Part shown: positions 28,763-37,594 of the stretch, piece after piece
Position numbering within the stretch: position 1 is the first letter of the stretch
How the letters are laid out: each line of letters begins with the position of its first letter
From: Tumebacillus lacus
GTDB lineage: Bacteria > Bacillota > Bacilli > Tumebacillales > Tumebacillaceae
Length of the DNA: 64,000 nucleotides
Assembly (NCBI RefSeq): GCF_026410385.1
Contig: NZ_JAPMLT010000005.1
Coordinates: forward strand, 1-64,000
Direction of reading: 5' to 3'
Position numbers and translations under genes: made by a program
The notes under the pieces: generated by a model
What the model was told of the DNA's origin: nothing
Databases searched by the model: none
What the model saw: the letters and a program-made list of their open reading frames with translations, nothing else

Positions 28763-29368
28763 ATGGCACGTAACACCGGACCGAAACACAAACTCTGCCG
28801 CGCAGTTGGACAAGCGATCTGCGGCTCGCCGAAATGCCCGTCCCACAAGCGCCCGTACCCGCCGGGTCAGCACGGCCCGACCAAGCGCAAGAAAGTATCT
28901 GAGTACGGCATGCAGCTGCAAGAAAAGCAAAAGCTGAAGTTCATCTACGGCGTACTGGAAAAGCAATTCCGTTCCTACTACGAAGAAGCAGCTCGCCAAA
29001 AGGGCAAGACCGGCGAAACCCTGCTCCGTCTGCTGAACTCCCGTCTCGACTACCTCGTCTACCAAGCGGGCTTCGCTCGCACCCTGGCAGGCGCTCGTCA
29101 GCTGGTCACCCACGGCCACGTGCTCGTCAACGGCAACAAGGTCGACATCGCGTCGTTCCAAGTTCGCCCGGGCAACGTGATCTCCCTGCGTGAAAAGTCC
29201 CAAGGCGTAGCAGCTGTCAAAGACGCGCTGGAAGGCATCTCCTTCCGTCCGAACTACCTCGAGTGGAACGATGCGGCTCAATCCGCAACCTACACCCGTT
29301 ACCCGGAGCGCGACGAAATGCCGCAAACCGTACAAGAATCGATGATCGTCGAGTTCTACTCCCGTTAA
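28763..29368 (+). CDS. rpsD: 30S ribosomal protein S4
   Basis: This 201-residue primary 16S rRNA-binding protein has the N-terminal S4 domain with three Cys (LCRAVGQAICGSPKCP, a zinc-type arrangement) and the S4 RNA-binding fold from LNSRLDYLVYQAGFA to VNGNKVDI. It ends VEFYSR. As in Bacillus it lies outside the large ribosomal operons. AAGGGAG precedes the ATG. A strong terminator follows. In Bacillus S4 represses its own translation; no leader structure could be confirmed here. Confidence 0.97.
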   Translation: MARNTGPKHKLCRAVGQAICGSPKCPSHKRPYPPGQHGPTKRKKVSEYGMQLQEKQKLKFIYGVLEKQFRSYYEEAARQKGKTGETLLRLLNSRLDYLVYQAGFARTLAGARQLVTHGHVLVNGNKVDIASFQVRPGNVISLREKSQGVAAVKDALEGISFRPNYLEWNDAAQSATYTRYPERDEMPQTVQESMIVEFYSR

Positions 29369-29391
29369 TCGATTGCTCATATGCATGACAC

Positions 29392-29436
29392 AAAACGCCG
29401 TGTGTGCCCATTATTGGGAACACACGGCGTTTTTGC
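29392..29436 (+). terminator. Terminator after rpsD
   Basis: AAAACGCCGTGTGTGCCC pairs with GGGAACACACGGCGTTTT (one mismatch), followed by T residues. Confidence 0.93.
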
Positions 29437-29512
29437 GCAGGATTGGTCCTGCGATAGAGGGAAGACATGCGGTATAATGAACTATCATTGATCAAATTGG
29501 AGTTGTTACGAG

Positions 29513-29803
29513 TTGAGTGAAATCAAGCAAACCCCTGTACCGAGACATCCCATGGCCATGGCTTCGCTGTCGATGGGCGTGATTACTTTGTTGACGTCGT
29601 TCGTACCGTTTTTGAATTTCCTGTCGCTGGTGATGGGGCCGTTTGGCATCGTGCTCGGCTTTCTGGCGATCCGCCGGATCAAACAATCGAAAAAGCCGCT
29701 CAAAGGCAGCGGCGTCGCCTTGACCGGCCTGTTGCTCTCTGTGGCCGGCACGGCGCTGGCTCTGCTGATTTTGTTGCTGCTGTGGGCGGCTGCCGGACAA
29801 TAA
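29513..29803 (+). CDS. DUF4190-like small membrane protein
   Basis: This 96-residue protein starts at TTG 29513 with GGAG 10 nt upstream and a perfect TATAAT at 29473-29478. It has two hydrophobic hairpins (SLSMGVITLLTSF...LGFLAIRRIKQ and GVALTGLLLSVAG), the layout of DUF4190 proteins. Function unknown. It precedes the ECF sigma operon by 76 nt. Confidence 0.75.
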   Translation: MSEIKQTPVPRHPMAMASLSMGVITLLTSFVPFLNFLSLVMGPFGIVLGFLAIRRIKQSKKPLKGSGVALTGLLLSVAGTALALLILLLLWAAAGQ

Positions 29804-29823
29804 AAAAGTTTTTTCCGGGGAAG

Positions 29824-29850
29824 TGAAGGGTTTGTTTGCGGGCTCGCGTC
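29824..29850 (+). promoter_or_regulatory. Candidate ECF-sigma promoter
   Basis: TGAAGGGTTTG starting at 29824 resembles the TGAAAC-type -35 of SigW-like promoters, and CGTC at 29847-29850 resembles their -10, with 17 bp after TGAAGG. It lies 30 bases before the sigma gene, where an autoregulated promoter is expected. Confidence 0.5.
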
Positions 29851-29879
29851 TGTAGGAATGAAGGCGCTGAGGAGAAGGG

Positions 29880-30509
29880 ATGTGGGGAACGGTGCAGGAG
29901 GCCAGCGATCTCGAATTGATAGAACGCATACGCAACGGAGACGCGATGTGCTGCCGACTGCTCGTCGAACGCTACCAATCTCTCGTCTACTCGATCGCCT
30001 GTCGCATGATACACGACCGCGCAGAAGCGGAAGACATGGCGCAAGAAGTCTTTCTCAAAGCGTTTCGAACGCTCGATACGTTCCGCGAAGAGGCGAGTTT
30101 CAAAACGTGGATCTGCCGCATCGCCACCAACCGCTGCATCGACTGGAAGCGCAAGCACGCGTCCAGAAACCAACTGACAGCCGGGGTTGAAGAGGCGGAT
30201 GCGCTGCCTGACGAGGCGGAAACGCCGGAGCAGACGATCCTGCGCCGCGAACGTCAGAGCGAGGTGCGCGATGTGATCGACGGAATGCCGGAGAAGTACC
30301 GCGCCATTCTGCTGATGTATCACTTCCAAGGCATGACCTACAAGGACATCGCAGAGTCGGAAGGGATCTCGTCGCGAACGGTTGAGACGAGACTCTATCG
30401 GGCAAAACAAATGTTAAGAACTGCCATGGAAGGAGGAGGAGCGGACGATGGAACATCTGGAACGCCGCACGATCTTGAAGTATCTGGCGGACGAACTCGG
30501 CGCGGCTGA
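29880..30509 (+). CDS. ECF-type RNA polymerase sigma factor
   Basis: This 209-residue group 4 sigma-70 has region 2 (about 20-95, including MAQEVFLKAFRTLDTFREE and FKTWICRIATNRCID) and region 4 (about 130-190, YRAILLMYHFQGMTYKDIAE then the recognition helix SSRTVETRLYRAK). GGAG precedes the ATG. The 3' end overlaps the anti-sigma gene by about 60 nt, so translation is coupled. It belongs to the SigW/RpoE-like envelope-stress type. Confidence 0.95.
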   Translation: MWGTVQEASDLELIERIRNGDAMCCRLLVERYQSLVYSIACRMIHDRAEAEDMAQEVFLKAFRTLDTFREEASFKTWICRIATNRCIDWKRKHASRNQLTAGVEEADALPDEAETPEQTILRRERQSEVRDVIDGMPEKYRAILLMYHFQGMTYKDIAESEGISSRTVETRLYRAKQMLRTAMEGGGADDGTSGTPHDLEVSGGRTRRG

Positions 30510-30966
30510 GACGGTCTCGTTTGAAGCTCATCTGGAGGCGTGCGACAGATGTCACGAACAGTTTCTGTCCCTGATCGAATCCGGGGACGAGGCGGACGGT
30601 CTGCCGTCGCTGTTGGAGATGCCGTCGGACGGATTTTCCGACCGCGTGATGAGTGCCGTGCTGCACGAAGATGCAGAATCTCGCGCCGAAAACGCCGTCG
30701 CTGCTGAGATCGAACAGACGCACGCCAACGTCGTCCCGCTCCGCCCGCGCCGTCAGCACCGTTTCGAATCGTTTACCCACTTTGTCACGGCGGCTGTCGT
30801 CACCGGATTTATGGTCCTCGGCTCCTATCAAGTGCAGGGCCTGCCGACGTTTGGCGTCGTCCAGACTGCCCTGCGCACCGGAGACGTCGTCACAGACGGC
30901 ACGTACCGTGTCTACACGGAGATTCACGGCTTCATGGCTCGTGTGAACTCGGAAATCTTTCAATAG
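30448..30966 (+). CDS. Anti-sigma factor (zinc-binding ZAS type)
   Basis: This 172-residue protein has an N-terminal HLEACDRC, the H-x3-C-x2-C of zinc anti-sigma domains, and a single transmembrane helix (about 103-122) followed by an extracytoplasmic tail. It should hold the upstream ECF sigma factor at the membrane until a signal triggers its release. AGGAGGAG lies within the sigma gene before the ATG. Confidence 0.9.
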   Translation: MEHLERRTILKYLADELGAAETVSFEAHLEACDRCHEQFLSLIESGDEADGLPSLLEMPSDGFSDRVMSAVLHEDAESRAENAVAAEIEQTHANVVPLRPRRQHRFESFTHFVTAAVVTGFMVLGSYQVQGLPTFGVVQTALRTGDVVTDGTYRVYTEIHGFMARVNSEIFQ

Positions 30967-30978
30967 GAGGTACCCACG

Positions 30979-31761
30979 ATGAATTGTCACAACCACCCGG
31001 ATCTGCCGGTGGCACGCGAATGCCGGATGTGCCACCACCTGATCTGCACCGAATGCGTCGTCGCAGTCGGCGAGCACGCGGTCTGCAAATCGTGCTTGGC
31101 CGACTCGCTGATCCTCGACGAGGGCGGGATCAAGCTCGACCCGAGCATCCAGCGCGAGACGGTTCGCCCCGCCGCCTCGACGCCAAAAGAAAAGGCGGCC
31201 GCCCGTCACGACAAGGCGGTCGACACCGTCAAGCAGCGTCACAACGCGTTTGGACAGCCGATCAAAAGCGGTTTTCTGACGGTGCTGTTCTCCTGCCTGC
31301 CAGGGCTCGGTCACTACTACCTCGGCCTGCAAAAGCGCGGCCTGAACTTGATGATCCTCTTCTTTGGCATCATCTTCCTGAACAGCGTCGTGCCGAACTC
31401 GCTGAACTTCCCGTTGTCGCTCGGGATTCCGATCCTCTGGTTCTACTCCCAGTTTGACGCGTTGAAGTACCGCACGCTGATCAACAACGGCGAGCCCTAC
31501 ATCGACGAGCCGATCTTCCCGCAGTTGAAACACATCACGACCGCTTCGTGGTTTGGCTGGGGACTGGCGATCATCGGGATCTTCGCCCTGTTCTACAACG
31601 TGTTGAACTTGCTCGGCATCGACTACCGCTTCCAAAACGCGATCAAGGAGATGGTCGCAGCCGGGGTCCTGCTGGTGTTCGGCTACATGATCTTGAAAGG
31701 CAAGTCGTTTTCGTTCTTGACCGGTACGAAACGCGACAACGACGACCACAAACATGCGTAG
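30979..31761 (+). CDS. B-box-type zinc-finger multipass membrane protein
   Basis: This 260-residue protein begins with a B-box-like zinc finger (MNCHNHPDLPVARECRMC and further Cys/His pairs to CKSC), then a linker and about five transmembrane helices, including a SCLPGLGHYYLG segment typical of TM2-like proteins. AGGAGGT lies 12 nt after the anti-sigma stop, and its 3' end overlaps the next gene by 8 nt. It is part of the ECF-sigma operon. Function unknown. Confidence 0.85.
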   Translation: MNCHNHPDLPVARECRMCHHLICTECVVAVGEHAVCKSCLADSLILDEGGIKLDPSIQRETVRPAASTPKEKAAARHDKAVDTVKQRHNAFGQPIKSGFLTVLFSCLPGLGHYYLGLQKRGLNLMILFFGIIFLNSVVPNSLNFPLSLGIPILWFYSQFDALKYRTLINNGEPYIDEPIFPQLKHITTASWFGWGLAIIGIFALFYNVLNLLGIDYRFQNAIKEMVAAGVLLVFGYMILKGKSFSFLTGTKRDNDDHKHA

Positions 31762-33043
31762 AGTGGGAACTTTGACCAGTGCGTGCACCATGCTCGCACT
31801 TGGTCTTTTGTTGTTCTTCGATGTTGTGATGAACACGACGTGGTTTGCGGGGGGATTGCGCTTTTGGCCGTTGATCGTAATCGGGATCGGCTTGGAGCTG
31901 TTGGTCGCCTGGCTGACGATTCGCCGCAAAGGTCTGCCGGAGCGGCTGCGCTTGGACGGGCGTTCCCTGGCTCTCCTGTTCTTGGTCGGGGTGTTCTCCG
32001 TCTATTTCTATCAGGAGGCGCACCAGACCGCGCAAAACATCGAGCCGCCGCCCAAGGAGACCGCGCTGTTCAACGTCACCAAAAAAGACGTCGTACTGCC
32101 CGAGCAGATCGCCGGCGTGCCGGCGGAGGTCAAGCGCCTCGTGTTGAAAAATCCGCACGGTCAGATGAAAGTGGTCGGCAGCGACAGCCTCACCCGCGAG
32201 CTACGCATCGAGGCGGTGGCGCACATCACCGCCGCTCCGGAAAAGATGACGGCGACCGCTGCGGCGGTGAAGCTCTCCCCGTTTGTCACTGTGGAGGGCG
32301 AGCAGGCGACGCTGGAGGTGCGGGGTGAGGGCGAGATGCCGGGCACGGTCGACCTGCGGATCGAGGTGCCGCAAGACCTGCTGCTCACCATGAACGGCGA
32401 GCACGGCAATCTCCAACTGACCGGCTACAGGGGCGACACGGTGATCAAAGCCAAAACGGGATTGATCACCGCCTCGGATCACACGGGTAGCCTTCGGATC
32501 GAAACGGGCAAGGGAGCGGTCACCGTGCAGGGGGTCAAAGGCAGCGTCGAGGTACGCAGCGGCCAAGGCGGGGTCGTTGCGGAGGAGATCGACGGAGAGG
32601 CGCGGATCTTCTCGGAAGCGGGAGATGTCCGGATCCACGAGGTCTCAGGCGGGCTCCACCTGCAGGCCAACTATGGCAAGGTCGAGATCGACACCGTGCA
32701 CGGAGATATCGAAGCCACCTCGATGACGGGGGTGGTGACGGTGATCAATCCGCAGCAGGCGCTGACAGCCGGGGTCACCAACGGCGATGTGACCGTCGAC
32801 GGGAGTGTCCGTGCACAGTGGACACTTACAACGACAAATGGCAAAGCTCGACTGATGATGCCAAAAGACAGCGACATCAAATTTTTGGGGGAGACCAACG
32901 TCGGAGTGATAAAAGGCCCCACCAAACAGAGCCAAAACACATCGACCAAACCGGGTGCTCATCTGACCGAGACGGTCGGTGAGGGCACCTGGCCGGTGAC
33001 GGCGAGAAGCTACAACGGCAGTATTTTTGTCGAGTTAAAATAA
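31754..33043 (+). CDS. LiaF-like membrane segment with DUF4097 (Toastrack) domain
   Basis: This 429-residue protein has an N-terminal pair/triplet of transmembrane helices (FWPLIVIGIGLELLVAWL is typical of LiaI/LiaF-TM). The C-terminal repetitive beta domain (about 115-425) has short Gly-Asp turns (GKGAVTVQGVKGSVEVRSG), as in DUF4097/Toastrack domains. Such domains occur in phage-shock and Lia envelope-stress systems. Last gene of the sigma operon; its ATG lies inside the preceding gene (ATGCGTAG overlap). Confidence 0.85.
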   Translation: MRRVGTLTSACTMLALGLLLFFDVVMNTTWFAGGLRFWPLIVIGIGLELLVAWLTIRRKGLPERLRLDGRSLALLFLVGVFSVYFYQEAHQTAQNIEPPPKETALFNVTKKDVVLPEQIAGVPAEVKRLVLKNPHGQMKVVGSDSLTRELRIEAVAHITAAPEKMTATAAAVKLSPFVTVEGEQATLEVRGEGEMPGTVDLRIEVPQDLLLTMNGEHGNLQLTGYRGDTVIKAKTGLITASDHTGSLRIETGKGAVTVQGVKGSVEVRSGQGGVVAEEIDGEARIFSEAGDVRIHEVSGGLHLQANYGKVEIDTVHGDIEATSMTGVVTVINPQQALTAGVTNGDVTVDGSVRAQWTLTTTNGKARLMMPKDSDIKFLGETNVGVIKGPTKQSQNTSTKPGAHLTETVGEGTWPVTARSYNGSIFVELK

Positions 33044-33083
33044 TTCTTGAAAACGGTCCGGCAACCATCGTGGGAAACATAGA

Positions 33084-33122
33084 ACAAAGCCCCTGACTCC
33101 TTGTGAGCAGGGGCTTTGTCCT
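33084..33122. terminator. Terminator of the ECF operon
   Basis: ACAAAGCCCCTG pairs perfectly with CAGGGGCTTTGT. It separates the operon from the convergent small gene. Confidence 0.92.
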
Positions 33123-33137
33123 TACTGGAGGCGGAAG

Positions 33138-33329
33138 CTAGTCATTGATCGCATCCATCATTTGGTCGGCGATCTGTGCCATCTGATCGGTCGATTCACC
33201 AGCGACGTTGTTGCGGCGCATCATCTCCCAGGCGGCGATCCCAACCGATGCTCCAACCACCATTGCTGTCACCGTGTTCATGCCGCGCTTTTTGCGGGGC
33301 ATCATGTCCGTGATCATATCCCACATCAT
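33138..33329 (-). CDS. Small membrane-associated protein (DUF3918-like)
   Basis: This 63-residue protein starts at ATG 33329 just after GGGGAGGTGG; the longer reading to 33569 runs through the divergent promoter. Basic PRKKRG precedes one hydrophobic helix (MNTVTAMVVGASVGIAAW) and a short acidic tail. The layout resembles DUF3918 proteins of Bacillales. Function unknown. Confidence 0.7.
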   Translation of the reverse strand: MMWDMITDMMPRKKRGMNTVTAMVVGASVGIAAWEMMRRNNVAGESTDQMAQIADQMMDAIND

Positions 33330-33455
33330 CTTACCACCTCCCCTAGGACTATTTTTCGCAATTTGCCGCAGAACATGCGGATGTTCGTCTGGGCAGGAAT
33401 GTGGTATTATAATGTTACCCGTATAAACTAATCCAGTTTGGAGAGTAGAGATGAG

Positions 33456-33908
33456 ATGAAGATTCTGAATAATGATGCTGAGCAAAGAACCGGAGTTATC
33501 CATCTGGTGATTCGCATTAACAACCTGTTGATTAAACACGGCAACAGCCCGCGATTGGCAGGTGCTCACGGATTATCTTTGCAACAGTGGCTGCTGCTGG
33601 CTGTCCTGTTCCGCAACGGGCAGAGCATGACGATGACCGAACTCGGTAAAAATCTGCTCGTGACCAAAGCAAACATGACGGGCATGATCGATCGTCTGGA
33701 GCGCGACGGGTTTGTCTCGCGCCACCCGGATCAGTATGACCGCCGTGTGACCAACGTTGCGCTGACCGAAAAAGGCACCCAGTTCATGAAGGACATCGAG
33801 ACGCCGCGCGATCAGTTTCTTTCCGACATGCTGTCCGATTTCTCGAATGAAGAGTTCAGCCAGTTCGTCGATTATCTGGAACGCTTTTTCAAGCGTCTGG
33901 ATGGCTAA
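33456..33908 (+). CDS. MarR family transcriptional regulator
   Basis: This 150-residue winged-helix regulator has a recognition region (MTMTELGKNLLVTKANMTGMIDRLERDGFVSR) and a wing (PDQYDRRVTNVALTEKG) that are classical MarR. ATG 33456 follows GGAG by 12 nt. A TATAAT -10 lies at 33408-33413. No obvious target operon is adjacent, so the regulon is unknown. Confidence 0.92.
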   Translation: MKILNNDAEQRTGVIHLVIRINNLLIKHGNSPRLAGAHGLSLQQWLLLAVLFRNGQSMTMTELGKNLLVTKANMTGMIDRLERDGFVSRHPDQYDRRVTNVALTEKGTQFMKDIETPRDQFLSDMLSDFSNEEFSQFVDYLERFFKRLDG

Positions 33909-33913
33909 GACAA

Positions 33914-33953
33914 CAGAAAAAAGCGGTGTCCGCAGACTCCGCTTTTTTCTGGG
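33914..33953. terminator. Terminator between marR and peroxiredoxin genes
   Basis: CAGAAAAAAGCGG and CCGCTTTTTTCTG form a perfect 13-bp stem between convergent genes. Confidence 0.92.
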
Positions 33954-33984
33954 GCAGATTGGTCTAGACAACTAGCCTACCTGA

Positions 33985-34425
33985 TTAGCCGTTGCATTCA
34001 TTCAGGATCTCTTTCAGTCTGGCTGTGGTCGGAGTGCCCCGTTCGACGTGGCGCACGATCATCTCTTTATCGAGCACATAGACGGTGCGGGCTTGCATCA
34101 AGCCGCCGAGCGTGAGTATGCGGTATGCATAGGCGATCTTCCACATCTCATCATAGATGAGCGGGAAGCCAAACCGATGTTTTTGGGCAAACTTTTGGTG
34201 ACCGGCAAACTTGCCTGGATTGATGCCAAAAACAGCCGTGTCCAACTCCGCATACTCATCGAGAGCATCGCGCGCGGCGCAGAGTTGCTTGCGGCAGCCG
34301 GATGTGTTGTTTAACGGGTAAAAGATCAGGATGACGTTTTTCTTGCCCTTGTATGTATAGAGTCGTACGGGGCCCTCTGTGCTCTCTGCTTCAAAATCAG
34401 GAGCTTTATCGCCAATCTCCAACAT
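33985..34425 (-). CDS. Peroxiredoxin (AhpC/TSA, BCP-like)
   Basis: This 146-residue thioredoxin-fold peroxidase begins MLEIGDKAPDFE. ATG 34425 has AGGAGG 9 nt upstream. The peroxidatic Cys is in PLNNTSGCRKQLC, with a second Cys five residues on as a possible resolving residue, as in BCP. It reduces hydroperoxides in the cytoplasm using thiol donors. Confidence 0.92.
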   Translation of the reverse strand: MLEIGDKAPDFEAESTEGPVRLYTYKGKKNVILIFYPLNNTSGCRKQLCAARDALDEYAELDTAVFGINPGKFAGHQKFAQKHRFGFPLIYDEMWKIAYAYRILTLGGLMQARTVYVLDKEMIVRHVERGTPTTARLKEILNECNG

Positions 34426-34525
34426 GCATTGAGACCTCCTAGCCGAAGTAGTGTGGCTACATTGTCTCAATCCCATCTTACATAGTCAAGCAACGCCTAT
34501 CTTTGATACCCAGGGAGGAAGCAAC

Positions 34526-35644
34526 ATGAGAGACCCGCGATTTACCAAATTGGCCGAGATCCTCACCACCTACTCCACCGATCTGAAGCCGGGTGAAAAA
34601 GTGCTGATCGAGTCGTTCGACGGCGAGACCCATCTGACCAAAGAGCTGATCAAGGCCGCCTACAAAGCGGGTGCGCAGCCGTACCTGTGGGTCCGTCAGC
34701 AGACCTTGCTGCGCGAACTGTATGTGGGCGCGACCAAGGAACAGATGGACTTCTGGACAAAGGCGGACCGCGACTTTATGGCGGAGATGGACGCGTACAT
34801 CGGCATCCGCTCCTACGCCAACTCCAACGAAATGCACGGCGTGCCGGCCGAGCAGATGAAACTGTACAACGAGACCTACTTTACCGAAGTACACCGCAAC
34901 ACCCGCGTGCCGGGCACCAAATGGACGGTGCTGCGTTATCCGACGCAGGGCATGGCACAGGCGTCCGGTCTGTCGATCGACGAGTTTACCGATTTCTACT
35001 TCGACGTCTGCACGCTGGACTATGCGGCGATGTCCAAGGAGATGGACCCGCTCAAAGAGCTGATGGAGAAAACGGACAAAGTCCGCATCACCGGCCCGGG
35101 CACCGATCTCACCTTCTCGATCAAAGGCATCCCGGCGGTCAAGTGCGACGGCGACCTGAACATCCCGGACGGCGAAGTCTACACCGCGCCGGTCCGCGAC
35201 TCGATCAACGGCACCCTGCAATACAACGTGCCGTCTGTGTACAACGGCATCACCTTTGACAACATCCGCCTCGTCTTCAAGGACGGTCAGATCGTCGAAG
35301 CGACCGCCAACGACACGGAAAAGATCAACGAGATCTTTGACACCGATGAAGGGGCGCGCTACATCGGCGAGTTCTCCATCGCGTTCAACCCGTACATCCT
35401 CGAACCGATGAAAGACATCCTGTTCGACGAGAAGATCTCCGGCTCGTTCCACTTCACGCCGGGCAACGCGTACAAAAACGCGTACAACGGCAACCAATCG
35501 GCGATCCATTGGGACCTCGTCTGCATCCAACGCCCGGAGTACGGCGGCGGCGAGATCTGGTTCGACGATCGTTTGATCCGCAAAGACGGCCTGTTCGTGA
35601 TCCCGGAACTGGCAGGTCTCAACCCGGACCAACTGAAAAAATAA
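34526..35644 (+). CDS. M29-family aminopeptidase
   Basis: This 372-residue metalloaminopeptidase of the thermophilic M29 (AmpS/PepS) family has conserved regions GEFSIAFNP, SGSFHFTPGNAY and AIHWDLV, the last with the H-x-D metal ligands. GGGAGG precedes the ATG. It removes N-terminal residues from peptides in the cytoplasm. Monocistronic, with its own terminator. Confidence 0.93.
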   Translation: MRDPRFTKLAEILTTYSTDLKPGEKVLIESFDGETHLTKELIKAAYKAGAQPYLWVRQQTLLRELYVGATKEQMDFWTKADRDFMAEMDAYIGIRSYANSNEMHGVPAEQMKLYNETYFTEVHRNTRVPGTKWTVLRYPTQGMAQASGLSIDEFTDFYFDVCTLDYAAMSKEMDPLKELMEKTDKVRITGPGTDLTFSIKGIPAVKCDGDLNIPDGEVYTAPVRDSINGTLQYNVPSVYNGITFDNIRLVFKDGQIVEATANDTEKINEIFDTDEGARYIGEFSIAFNPYILEPMKDILFDEKISGSFHFTPGNAYKNAYNGNQSAIHWDLVCIQRPEYGGGEIWFDDRLIRKDGLFVIPELAGLNPDQLKK

Positions 35645-35651
35645 CCCTTGT

Positions 35652-35684
35652 GCCGCCCGGTCTCGCTGACGGGCGGCTTTGTAT
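35652..35684 (+). terminator. Terminator after the aminopeptidase
   Basis: GCCGCCCG pairs with CGGGCGGC, followed by TTTGT. Confidence 0.8.
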
Positions 35685-35805
35685 TGAAGGATTTCGATGA
35701 ATTTCAACAATTTTACACGCCTTTGCAGGAATTTCTCTCCGGAGGGAGAATATACCCACTTGTTATTTTTGCATCACATCATCACAAGCGGAGGTTTGGG
35801 ACCTC

Positions 35806-36411
35806 ATGCAGAGTGGGGATTCACACAAGGGGAAGAGCATGTGCCTGCAGGATCTTGGGGAAGATCTGAACGCGTATTTTCGCTCGTTGCAAGACAAGGA
35901 CGTCCCGACCATGTTGCATTCCAAGGATGTCGCCCGCTGTGCGGAACTGCTGGCGATGGAGTTGGAGCTGTCTGTGGAGGTGCGCAAGGAATTGTGCGCC
36001 GCCGGGATGTTTCATGACATCGGCAAACTCCTGATCCCGGACCTGGTCTTGAAAAAGCCGGGACGGTTGACCGACACGGAGTACGAACTGATGAAACGGC
36101 ACGTCGTGTATTCAGGCGAGATCCTCGCTTCGCATTTTACAGGCGATACGATGCGTCAGGCGGTGATCTGCCACCATGAGCGGTACGACGGACGGGGTTA
36201 CCCGTTCGGACTCAAGGGTACGGACATCCCGCTCCCAGGCAGAATCCTGGCAATCGCCGACGCGTACTCCGCGATGACGCTCGACCGGGCGTATCAGCGG
36301 AGAAAGTCGGTCGCCGAATCGCTGGCGGAGATCCGCCGCTGTGCGGGTGTCCAGTTCGATCCGGAGTTGGCGGAGCGTTTCTGCCAAGTCATCGAGCGAC
36401 AGTCGGTTTGA
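35806..36411 (+). CDS. HD-GYP domain phosphodiesterase
   Basis: This 201-residue, nearly single-domain HD-GYP protein has FHDIGK, the downstream metal His residues (RHVVYSGE), the signature HHERYDGRGYPFGLKG and RILAIADAYSAMT, all as in active c-di-GMP phosphodiesterases. ATG 35806 has GGAGGT 10 nt upstream. There is no sensor domain, so regulation would be by expression or a partner. A GGDEF-EAL gene lies 13 kb away. Confidence 0.92.
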   Translation: MQSGDSHKGKSMCLQDLGEDLNAYFRSLQDKDVPTMLHSKDVARCAELLAMELELSVEVRKELCAAGMFHDIGKLLIPDLVLKKPGRLTDTEYELMKRHVVYSGEILASHFTGDTMRQAVICHHERYDGRGYPFGLKGTDIPLPGRILAIADAYSAMTLDRAYQRRKSVAESLAEIRRCAGVQFDPELAERFCQVIERQSV

Positions 36412-36418
36412 CAAATGG

Positions 36419-36453
36419 AAAAAAGCACAGGTTGGGGAACCTGTGCTTTTTTC
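36419..36453 (+). terminator. Terminator after the HD-GYP gene
   Basis: AAAAAAGCACAGGTT and AACCTGTGCTTTTTT form a perfect stem around GGGG. Confidence 0.93.
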
Positions 36454-36514
36454 TTTTTTTCAACTGCGCATTTGATAGAATAGAGGGGAAGTCAAAAGAG
36501 GAGAGACATGACCT

Positions 36515-37594
36515 ATGATCGAGTTTGACAGAAAAGCGGCGCGCACGGCCGGGCTCGGCCTGCTCGCTTGGTATGAAGCCAACAAACGCGACCTGCCCTG
36601 GCGCAGGCTGCGCGATCCTTATGCGATCTGGGTCTCGGAGACGATGCTCCAGCAGACCCGCGTCGAGACGGTGATCCCGTACTGGGAGCGCTGGCTGACC
36701 CTCTTCCCGACGGTGGAGGCGCTTGCACAGGCGCTCGAGAGCGACGTGCTCAAGGCGTGGGAGGGGCTTGGGTACTATTCCCGTGCTCGCAATTTGCAAA
36801 AGGCGGCACAGGCGGTCTGCGAACGTCACGCCGGCGTCGTGCCCGACACGCTCGACGAGATGCGCGCCCTGCCCGGCGTGGGGCCGTACACGGCGGGGGC
36901 GGTGCTGTCGATCGCGTATGACCGCGACGTGCCGGCTGTGGACGGGAACGTATTTCGGGTGCTGTCGCGTCTGTTCTTGATCGAGGAAGACATCATGAAG
37001 CCCAAGTCGAGAAAGACGTTTGAGAGCATCGCCGCCTACATGATCCCGGAAGGACGAGCCGCCTCGTTCAACCAAGGGCTGATGGAACTGGGGGCGACCG
37101 TCTGCATCCCGAAAAACCCCCGCTGCCACAACTGCCCGGTACAAGAGACATGCATGGCATTTGCCGAGGGCGTGCAGGAAGAGTTCCCCGTGAAAGAAAA
37201 GAAAAAGCCGCCGAGACCTGTGGATATGACGGCCGCCCTCCTGCGAGACGGGGATCAACTGTTGATCCGCCGACGACCGGACACCGGACTTTTGGCCGGC
37301 CTTTGGGAGTTCCCAGGCGGTGAGCGGGCAGAAGGCGAGACGCTGGAGCAAGCGCTGGTGCGCCATCTGCAAGAAGCGCACGGGATCACGGTGCAGCCGG
37401 AGAGCCTGTTCGCGACGGTTGAGCATACGTTTAGCCACCTGCATTGGACGATGCGCGTGTATGACTGCGCCATCGTGGAGGGCACGGTGCGCGTGAGTGA
37501 AGATGTGAGATGGGTCCCTGTGGATAAACTGGAGGACTACGCGTTTCCAGTGGCACACGGGAAGATCGTGAAGCAACTCGGTGGATTACTGTGA
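36515..37594 (+). CDS. mutY: A/G-specific adenine DNA glycosylase
   Basis: This 359-residue MutY removes adenine mispaired with 8-oxoguanine. It has the HhH-GPD fold (about 15-220) with ETMLQQT, LPGVGPYTA and the catalytic Asp in VDGNVFRV, then the Fe-S cluster motif CIPKNPRCHNCPVQETC, and a C-terminal NUDIX-like 8-oxoG recognition domain (about 235-355, LWEFPGGER). Near-full family length. A perfect DnaA box lies inside its last codons. Confidence 0.97.
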   Translation: MIEFDRKAARTAGLGLLAWYEANKRDLPWRRLRDPYAIWVSETMLQQTRVETVIPYWERWLTLFPTVEALAQALESDVLKAWEGLGYYSRARNLQKAAQAVCERHAGVVPDTLDEMRALPGVGPYTAGAVLSIAYDRDVPAVDGNVFRVLSRLFLIEEDIMKPKSRKTFESIAAYMIPEGRAASFNQGLMELGATVCIPKNPRCHNCPVQETCMAFAEGVQEEFPVKEKKKPPRPVDMTAALLRDGDQLLIRRRPDTGLLAGLWEFPGGERAEGETLEQALVRHLQEAHGITVQPESLFATVEHTFSHLHWTMRVYDCAIVEGTVRVSEDVRWVPVDKLEDYAFPVAHGKIVKQLGGLL

